Below, one piece after another: positions 24,618-30,627 of a DNA stretch of 43,809 bases (the stretch's first letter is position 1; each line of letters starts with the position of its first letter). The translations under genes were made by a program, and so were the position numbers. Source of the stretch: Lachnospiraceae bacterium. Its GTDB lineage: Bacteria; Bacillota; Clostridia; Lachnospirales; Lachnospiraceae. The stretch lies in NCBI GenBank assembly GCA_009777715.1, contig WRLH01000025.1, forward strand, positions 1-43,809. Reading direction: 5' to 3'. The notes below the pieces were generated by a model. The model saw nothing but the letters and a program-made list of their open reading frames with translations. It ran no database searches and had not been told where the DNA came from.

Positions 24618-25250
24618 TTACCGGGCAGGTGCAGTTGCAAGGGCAGGTGCAAGGGCAGGTGCAGGGGCAGGTTTAAGTTTATTGCCAGCCTGAGGGACAG
24701 CCTTAAGGGTATCAGGTGCTTTCCCGGCGTTGCCGGCCTTGCGCCCTTTAATTTTGTCAATCTTATCTTTCCATTGGTGCATTGGGGCGGTTTTATCATT
24801 GGCTTTGCCTTCAGAAAGGGCTTCAAAGCTCATGCGGTCGGTGATGCTTTTTACAAGGCTTAAGTCTTTCTTCCTGACGATTATCTGGAACGTTTCGCCG
24901 CCGGCACTTATGGTTTCGGTCGATGAAAAGGCCAGGCCCTGGCGTTTGGCAAGGTATTGGAAGCGTTCCATCTGCCCCCGGCCCATGGTAGTATTGATAT
25001 ATTCAAGCGGCCCGCCTGAAGCCCTGAGCTTGGCGGCGGCGACGTAGCCGGGGGAATGGTCAAGCTTTTTGCCTGCCTTGCCTTGCGCAAGCTTCCCCTT
25101 GGCTTCCAGGGCCCTGGCTTTTGCCAGCTCCTTGTTTATGCGGCGGTTTTCCGCTTCCATCAGCCACTCAATGAATTTGGCCATGGCGCTTAATAATGTT
25201 TTTGTGGTTGAGATTGTCGCCTGGACGGCTTCAGTTCCTATTTCGCTCAT
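24618..25250 (-). CDS. PcfB/DUF3801-like mobilisation accessory protein
   Basis: The 210-residue protein begins MSEIGTEAVQATISTTKTLLSAMAKFIEWLM, continues with a basic helix, and has a domain (about 85-150) with EYINTTMGRGQMERFQYLAKRQGLAFS and IIVRKKDLSLVKSITDRM. This fits DUF3801/PcfB proteins, which link relaxase to coupling protein. The C-terminus is an Ala-Pro linker (PAPAPALAPALATAPA), a composition shared with the relaxase and the CHAP protein. It overlaps the relaxase gene by 4 bp (ATGA) and lies upstream of virD4, the usual PcfB position. Confidence 0.75.
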   Translation of the reverse strand: MSEIGTEAVQATISTTKTLLSAMAKFIEWLMEAENRRINKELAKARALEAKGKLAQGKAGKKLDHSPGYVAAAKLRASGGPLEYINTTMGRGQMERFQYLAKRQGLAFSSTETISAGGETFQIIVRKKDLSLVKSITDRMSFEALSEGKANDKTAPMHQWKDKIDKIKGRKAGNAGKAPDTLKAVPQAGNKLKPAPAPALAPALATAPAR

Positions 25251-26761
25251 CGCATCTCCTTTTTTGCTTTCCCATCTTTTCCTTCCAGTCCCACGCGCCG
25301 GTCGCCCAAGCGGCCGCGCCGTTCGCCCTCAATCCGCTCAAAGTTCCTGATGACAAAATGGAAATCCCCTGAATCATCAAGGGCATTGTTAATCCTTTCC
25401 TTGGCGTCATTAAGCGAAGTGATTTTATGGCGGGTGATGATTTCAAGGCTTTTCAGGTTGTCATTTATGCAGCCGAGCAGGTATCGTGCCTTGTAATCAG
25501 TGACGTTTTTCTTTCCGTTAACGGTTGGCAAAATGCCTGCTGGCAAAAGGCCTGCTTCTTTCTTAAGCTCTGTCATCTTCTTGTCGCCGTCGGCAAAGAT
25601 CAGCTTGGCGAGGCCATCAAGATCCAGCCCGGAATGCTTTAGGCTTCCAATTTCTTTTTCTGCTTTTTCCCTTCCCTTTAGCCATGATTCCTCGGCAAGG
25701 GTAAAAACCTGTTTTGGCCACATTACGTCATCCTCTTTTAAATTTACTGCTGGCGCGGGAGCTGGCGCTGTTGCTGGCTCTATTGCTGGCGCGGGGGCTG
25801 GCGCTGTGTCAATGGCGGCGGCATTATTAAGTTCCTTGCCCAGACTGGGGACCGCAAGCAAGTTGATTGTTTTCTCAAGTGCCTCCCGGGTATAATATTC
25901 ACCGTCCCCTAGGCTTGAGTCCCTGGTGCCCTTGCCCTGCCCCGGGGCTTTGAATGAGATGTGCTTAAGCCACCCGCCGCTTGCATTTTTATCCCGGATC
26001 TCATAGCCTTTGGCGCGGAGCTTTGAAAGGAGCTGCTCATAGCTTGAGGCCGAGCCAATTAAGCCGTCAATGTCCTTTTCGATCACGGAGGCATTCGTCC
26101 CCCTTAAGGCATTTTTTTCCTTGAATGCTTCGGTGTCCCGGTAATCGCCGGGCCTTGCAAACTCTTTTTTCTTGCGTTCCCGCGCCTTCCGTTCCGTGGG
26201 CTCGAAGTAGCGGGTTTCCCCTGCTTCATTTTCCCATTTCACCAGCCTTACTTTCTTGGTTGCCCCAAGGACGTTTAGCCCATATTCTTCGCACAGGCGG
26301 TCGCTCGCGGCACGCAGGCTCTGGTAAAAACGGTTTGAGTTGTTGTGCTTCTTTAAGTCCATCCCCCACGCGCCAATCACGATGTGGTTATGGACATGGC
26401 TGGTGTTAGTGTGAGTGCCTACGACCGCGGGGAAGCCGGGGAACAGTTCTTCCGCCAGCTTTATGCCGATCTCGTGGGCGGTTTCCGGGCTGAGCACGGC
26501 GGCTGGCTCAAGGAAATTCTGCTGGAAATGCCAGCCGAAAATTTCCTCGCCGTCTTTTGCCTGGGTTGCCCTTTCGCCCCTTAACGCCTTTGATTTTAAT
26601 TCAAGCGCGCGGCTGACCTTGTATGCCGAGCTGGCGGTGCAGTTAATCCCGGTTGAAAGGGTCGGACTCCGTTTCCCGTCCTTTGTTTCTTTATGCCCAG
26701 AAGCGTATGAAAAGGCGCGGCCAAGGGTCTTGGTTATTTTCCCGGTGCTTACGTATGCCAT
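25247..26761 (-). CDS. MobP-type relaxase (VirD2/Mob family)
   Basis: The 504-residue relaxase nicks oriT and stays covalently attached through a tyrosine. The N-terminal domain begins MAYVSTGKITKTLGRAFSYASG; the metal-binding HxHNH-type motif THTNTSHVHNHIVIG is near residues 112-128, preceded by GWHFQQNF. The next region has a SYEQLLSKLRAKGYEIRDK motif typical of the Clostridia relaxase family. An Ala-Pro-rich linker near 320-345 separates the C-terminal coupling region. It follows the MobC-like gene after 18 bp and overlaps the PcfB-like gene. Confidence 0.93.
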   Translation of the reverse strand: MAYVSTGKITKTLGRAFSYASGHKETKDGKRSPTLSTGINCTASSAYKVSRALELKSKALRGERATQAKDGEEIFGWHFQQNFLEPAAVLSPETAHEIGIKLAEELFPGFPAVVGTHTNTSHVHNHIVIGAWGMDLKKHNNSNRFYQSLRAASDRLCEEYGLNVLGATKKVRLVKWENEAGETRYFEPTERKARERKKKEFARPGDYRDTEAFKEKNALRGTNASVIEKDIDGLIGSASSYEQLLSKLRAKGYEIRDKNASGGWLKHISFKAPGQGKGTRDSSLGDGEYYTREALEKTINLLAVPSLGKELNNAAAIDTAPAPAPAIEPATAPAPAPAVNLKEDDVMWPKQVFTLAEESWLKGREKAEKEIGSLKHSGLDLDGLAKLIFADGDKKMTELKKEAGLLPAGILPTVNGKKNVTDYKARYLLGCINDNLKSLEIITRHKITSLNDAKERINNALDDSGDFHFVIRNFERIEGERRGRLGDRRVGLEGKDGKAKKEMR

Positions 26762-26779
26762 ATGCCCAAACCCCTTTTT

Positions 26780-27217
26780 TTAAGTTGCCCCGGCCTGTTT
26801 CCGGGCGGCCTCGCTGGACGGGCCAGTCATTAAATTTATGTAAAGCTCGAAAAGCTCGTTGTAGGCATTTTTAAGCTCCGTGAAGTCATTTTTTGTCACG
26901 GCCCCGATGTCATTGACATGCTTCGCCACCTGGTTTAAGTTCCTCCCGATTTTGTTCATTTCGGTTATCGCCATTTTTAAGTCTGCGGTCTGGAAGTTGA
27001 TGATGAAGCCGTTTACTTGCGTCCCGGCCGCTGACGGTTTTGCTGGCCTTGAGTTTCTTATGAACCCGCGCAAAAGCTCGCTCATGTTTATCCCAAGGTA
27101 ACGCGATTTTTCATATGCAAGGCTGTATTCATCGTCTGACAGCCAGAGCCTTAATTGCCTTTTCCTCAAGCGCCCCGCTTCCGCCAATTTCTTGTCCTCG
27201 CTCTGCCAATGCCCCAT
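26780..27217 (-). CDS. mobC: MobC-like relaxosome protein
   Basis: The start is placed at 27217 (MGHWQSEDKKLAEAGRLRKRQLRLWLSDDEY), with GGGGAAACAGGA upstream; the longer frame has a poor N-terminus. The 145 residues contain a ribbon-helix-helix start (RQLRLWLSDDEYSLAYEKSRYLGINMSELLRGFI) and the MobC motif MNKIGRNLNQVAKHVN near residue 90. MobC proteins bind oriT and assist strand opening for the relaxase. It is the first gene of the transfer operon, directly downstream of the oriT candidate. Confidence 0.88.
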   Translation of the reverse strand: MGHWQSEDKKLAEAGRLRKRQLRLWLSDDEYSLAYEKSRYLGINMSELLRGFIRNSRPAKPSAAGTQVNGFIINFQTADLKMAITEMNKIGRNLNQVAKHVNDIGAVTKNDFTELKNAYNELFELYINLMTGPSSEAARKQAGAT

Positions 27218-27282
27218 CAAAAGTCCTGTTTCCCCTGACTGGCATAATCCACCCTTACCCTTACATAGCAAGCATAGGCTAC

Positions 27283-27485
27283 ATGCCCCCACGGCGGTAA
27301 ATTTTTAAGGCTTGCGCCTTTCAAATTTTCCCCGTGGGCATTCCGCCGCTTGTCAGGGGAAGCCCCCTGAGACCCCTCTTAAAAGCCTTTGTGCAGTCCG
27401 TATTCCCTCATTCTTGTTTCGAGGCACTCCCGCCCGCCCATTCACACGCCCTGCACAAAGGCCCCGGGGCGGCATTTATTTGCCG
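27283..27485. other. Candidate origin of transfer (oriT)
   Basis: This gene-free stretch upstream of mobC is dense in dyads. A long imperfect inverted repeat spans about 27283-27344 (TGCCC...AAGGC / GCCTT...CCCGTGGGCA). A perfect TCAGGGG-AAGC-CCCCTGA hairpin lies at 27353-27370. GCCTTTGTGCAG (27385-27396) is mirrored exactly by CTGCACAAAGGC (27451-27462), and CGGCA/TGCCG follows at 27470-27485. Position and structure fit an oriT; the nick site cannot be fixed. The remainder up to 27640 shows no gene. Confidence 0.65.
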
Positions 27486-27641
27486 TGCCATAAAAATACC
27501 ACACATCAAATAAATATGCGACTACATGAAATGCTTCCAAGCCGCAGGGACCGTCACGACAATCCCAAGGATGGCTCTTTCGCCACGGCTGTCCAATGAT
27601 GGGCGCCGCTAATGGGCCAAGGCTTAAATATTCAATTTTAT

Positions 27642-27670
27642 TTGCAATATTTTGCCGCTATGGGTATAAT
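27642..27670 (+). promoter_or_regulatory. Promoter of the Mrr-like gene
   Basis: TTGCAA (27642-27647), 17-bp spacer, TATAAT (27665-27670), 57 bp before the start codon. Confidence 0.7.
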
Positions 27671-27727
27671 GGTTTTGGGCTGGGGCTTTTGTGGGAATAC
27701 GGCAAATAATTTAGGAAAGGGCAGGGA

Positions 27728-28384
27728 ATGAAGCAAATGATACTTAAGCATTACAGCAATACCATTTCCGTCAGGCCAAAGCCGAGGCTTGATGAGGAGG
27801 CCATAAATGAGATGGCGGACCAGCTTATCAATATTGATAAGCTTGAAGGCAAGGACTTTGAAAATTATCTTGCCGATTTATTTGTTAAGCTAGGCTATGT
27901 GACCGTGGAGGTTACAGAAAAAAACAAGCGCGGGAATGACGGCGGCATAGACTTATATGTTACGGATGGCAATGGCATAAAAACAGCTGTCCAGGCAAAA
28001 GGCTGGAGCTTGGGATCTGCCAGGGTAGTAGGTGTCCGGGATGTCAGGGAATTAAATGGGGTAATATCATGTCATGAAAATGGCGCAATTATCACGTCAC
28101 ATTTATTTTCGCCTGGCGCAATCAAGGAAGCAAAAGAATATGGGATTGAGCTGATTGACAGGGAAGGCTTGATCAAACTGATTTCGCTGCTTGAGCCGAG
28201 GATAATTGAAAAAGCGTTCTTTGAGGTCATTACTGCACACATGGGCAAATGCCCCGACTGCGGCAGCATTCTGCTGAATAAAAAATTCTTTATAGGCTGC
28301 TCAAGATTTCCGGTATGTGAATACAAAAAAGATTTTGACGCTGCGTTGCCGGAGCAAGGAGGATTAAATGGCAAGATCATCTAA
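27728..28384 (+). CDS. Mrr-like restriction endonuclease with C-terminal zinc finger
   Basis: The 218-residue protein has an Mrr_cat-type nuclease fold. LEGKDFENYLADLFVKLGY is the helix before the active site, NDGGIDLYV carries D75, and AVQAKGW carries Q89-x-K91, the D...QxK signature. A topoisomerase-type C4 zinc finger follows with C175, C178, C191 and C197. Mrr proteins often cut methylated or foreign DNA, so this could be a defence or modification-dependent cargo gene, or a maintenance nuclease of the element. It has its own promoter and overlaps the next gene by 17 bp. Confidence 0.85.
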   Translation: MKQMILKHYSNTISVRPKPRLDEEAINEMADQLINIDKLEGKDFENYLADLFVKLGYVTVEVTEKNKRGNDGGIDLYVTDGNGIKTAVQAKGWSLGSARVVGVRDVRELNGVISCHENGAIITSHLFSPGAIKEAKEYGIELIDREGLIKLISLLEPRIIEKAFFEVITAHMGKCPDCGSILLNKKFFIGCSRFPVCEYKKDFDAALPEQGGLNGKII

Positions 28385-29252
28385 AAAGTGTTTATTATTT
28401 GCAATTATTTTTTCTTTCTCCATTTCATTGAATGCAATGGCAGGAAACATAGGCTTCACGCAGGAAGACATGAGGAACAGGTTCAAGGAGTTTGAGCAAG
28501 TCCTTTCCGCGAACTGGGAAGAGTGGAGTACGCCGCCGGATACATACACATATGGTCATCAAGGCTGGCTCCCGGGTTTGAGGGGTTTTGCCGGAACTAT
28601 TGAAAACGTATGTTCATTTACTAACGAGCAATACTTAGAGCTTGATGAAATGAGCGTAGATTATTTTAATATGAATTTTTTTCTTAATGCAATTGATTTA
28701 GTCAATCCAAGTTCCACGTCAACAATATCCTGGTATGGCAAATATCAAAATGTGGATAATTTTTTAGCAAGTGTTGAATCAATATATCTAAAAGGCATTT
28801 ATGGACTTGGACTCAATCCCCATGTAGAAACTCTTCGCGAATTAATAGGAAGCTATGCCGAATATGTCGCCGCATTCTATGAAGCGACCGGATTGGTCTA
28901 CAGCCCGCTTGAGGATATTTTTTATGCGCAGCTTGGAGTGCCTTATTCCGATGGGGAAGCCATGCCGGATGCGCAGACGGCAGATGCCGGAAGCAATAAT
29001 AATGCCGGTTCTTCCGATGTGATAGATATCTTCGAGGGCCTTTCGGGGGACGAAAGGGAAGAGCTTGAGAATTTCATCAACGAATCAATCGCTGAGCTTG
29101 AATCACCGCCGCTTGGAGCGGCTCCATCTTCCGGGGCAGGCGGCAAAGGAAATAATTTCTTGCTGATCGGCGGCATCATTGTGCTGGCAGCCATTGCCAT
29201 AATAATCATCTTACGGAAAAAGAGGCAGAAATTCTTAAGCGATCCGGAATAG
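28368..29252 (+). CDS. Exported type-I membrane protein, unknown function
   Basis: The start has a strong AAGGAGG site. The 294-residue protein begins with a signal peptide (KKCLLFAIIFSFSISLNAMAG) and ends with a membrane segment near 262-283 (FLLIGGIIVLAAIAIIIIL) plus a basic RKKRQKF tail. The exported part is aromatic-rich in the first half. A Ser/Asn/Ala linker and an acidic helix (SGDEREELENFINESIAELE) follow. There is no LPXTG signal. It overlaps the Mrr-like gene by 17 bp, so the two are translationally linked, which is odd for a cytoplasmic nuclease and an exported protein. No family was recognised. Confidence 0.7.
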   Translation: MARSSKKCLLFAIIFSFSISLNAMAGNIGFTQEDMRNRFKEFEQVLSANWEEWSTPPDTYTYGHQGWLPGLRGFAGTIENVCSFTNEQYLELDEMSVDYFNMNFFLNAIDLVNPSSTSTISWYGKYQNVDNFLASVESIYLKGIYGLGLNPHVETLRELIGSYAEYVAAFYEATGLVYSPLEDIFYAQLGVPYSDGEAMPDAQTADAGSNNNAGSSDVIDIFEGLSGDEREELENFINESIAELESPPLGAAPSSGAGGKGNNFLLIGGIIVLAAIAIIIILRKKRQKFLSDPE

Positions 29253-29267
29253 GCGGAGCGGCCAGCC

Positions 29268-29297
29268 AAGAAGCCTGCCCCGGCAGGCTTCTTTTAT
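29268..29297 (+). terminator. Terminator after the Mrr/membrane-protein pair
   Basis: Perfect 12-bp stem AAGAAGCCTGCC / GGCAGGCTTCTT with a 2-base loop, followed by TTATTT. It separates the cargo pair from the transposase. Confidence 0.9.
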
Positions 29298-29345
29298 TTA
29301 TGGGGAATTAACCAGCCGTAAATTACTTTTTGAGGGAGAGGAAAA

Positions 29346-30452
29346 ATGGACACAAAGTACACAAAGCTTACGCACGATGACAGGCGGACAATCGAACGGA
29401 TGTACAACCTAAAAAAGAGGTTCAGAATTTCGGAAATTGCCGCTGCCATCGGTAAGCACCGCAGCACTGTTTACCGGGAAATCGAAAGGGGCAAGTACCA
29501 GCACAAGCACAGCGTAAATGACTGGTCAAGCAAGACCGAAACCCGCTATAGCGCGGACAAAGGGCATGCCCAGGCATTGGCAAAACGGAAGAGGGACGGG
29601 CGGCCTTTAAAAATTTTCTTGGCCAAAGACAAAGGCGAATGGTTCATTTCAATGGTGCGTGAAAAAATAAAAAAAGATAAACACAGCCCGGCGGCTGCCC
29701 TGGCTTTCATTGCCAGGCAAGGCCGTGACATAATAACGGTATCAATTAAGACCCTTTACCGGTATATTTACAAGGGCATAATTGGCATAAAGGAGTCCTG
29801 CCTGCCGCATGGGCGTTATTCAAATAAGAAATATACCGATGTTGACAGGAAAAAAAGCATACCGTACCCCGGCAAGAGCATAGAGAAGCGGCCGCCCGAA
29901 GTACTTAAGCGCGAAGAGTTCGGGCATTGGGAAATGGACACCGTCATGGGGAAGCTGGGCATTTCGAAACACAGCCTATTAGTCCTCACCGAGCGGAAGA
30001 CAAGGTTTGAGCTGATTATGCTCCTAAGTTCCCATACTTCCGATAGTGTCGTCAAGGAAATGAATAAGCTGGAGAATGCCCTGGGAAGCGGTTTTCATTC
30101 AATATTTAAATCAATCACGCTTGATAACGGGACGGAATTTGCCGATGCAGAGGGGATCATGAAATCCTGCATTGACAGTTCATACCGCTTGATAAACTTG
30201 TATTATTGCCACCCGCGGAGTCCTGGGGAGCGTGGGAGCAACGAAAACTGTAACCGCCTAATCCGCCGCCACATCCCAAAAGGCACGGATTTTGATGGCA
30301 AAAAGCCGGAAGACATCAATACAATTCAAAACTGGATTAATGAATATGCAAGGAAGCTCCACAACTATGAAACCGCCTCCGACCGCCTAAAAAAAGAACT
30401 CGCCCCACTCAGGTTCAGCAATATGAAAAACGTATTGGCGGTTTTTACATAG
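29346..30452 (+). CDS. IS30-family DDE transposase, intact; likely recombinase of the whole element
   Basis: The 368-residue protein has an N-terminal HTH_38 domain (LTHDDRRTIERMY...ISEIAAAIGKHRSTVYREIER) and an RNase-H-fold catalytic core with D198 (HWEMDTVMG), D260 (ITLDNGTEFAD) and E300 (GSNENCNRL). The C-terminal HIPKGTDF block is typical of IS30. A GAGGGAGAGG ribosome site precedes the ATG. It ends 211 bp before the right boundary of the conjugative element. No long inverted repeat frames the gene itself: only 8 bp (TAAATTAC at 29319, GTAATTTA at 30465) match, whereas 25-bp repeats mark the whole 26.7-kb element. This suggests it serves the element, as the IS30-like transposase of ICE6013 does. 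Confidence 0.93.
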   Translation: MDTKYTKLTHDDRRTIERMYNLKKRFRISEIAAAIGKHRSTVYREIERGKYQHKHSVNDWSSKTETRYSADKGHAQALAKRKRDGRPLKIFLAKDKGEWFISMVREKIKKDKHSPAAALAFIARQGRDIITVSIKTLYRYIYKGIIGIKESCLPHGRYSNKKYTDVDRKKSIPYPGKSIEKRPPEVLKREEFGHWEMDTVMGKLGISKHSLLVLTERKTRFELIMLLSSHTSDSVVKEMNKLENALGSGFHSIFKSITLDNGTEFADAEGIMKSCIDSSYRLINLYYCHPRSPGERGSNENCNRLIRRHIPKGTDFDGKKPEDINTIQNWINEYARKLHNYETASDRLKKELAPLRFSNMKNVLAVFT

Positions 30453-30568
30453 ACATTATTAATCGTAATTTAGCCGTTCCTTGAAGCAAAGTAATAAGCC
30501 CATTGCCCCATATTATTCATTACTATATATAGCCCTGTCATAACTGTTAATACAATATGTAGAAAAAG

Positions 30569-30611
30569 GTGTTGACAGGTGGTGTTTTATTGTGTAAAAT
30601 TATGTCAACAC
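30569..30611 (+). promoter_or_regulatory. Strong outward-facing promoter inside a 9-bp dyad at the right end
   Basis: TTGACA (30572-30577), 17-bp spacer, TAAAAT (30595-30600). GTGTTGACA (30569-30577) is mirrored exactly by TGTCAACAC (30603-30611), so a dimeric repressor could cover both ends of the promoter. It points out of the element; after circularisation it would face the left-end terminator and the parA block. Confidence 0.75.
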
Positions 30612-30627
30612 AATAGCTTTTCTTTTT

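Noticed and set aside
29319-30472. 8-bp inverted match (TAAATTAC / GTAATTTA) as ends of an independent IS30 copy
   Set aside because: Too short for IS30 ends, with flanking bases unmatched, whereas 25-bp repeats mark the whole element.
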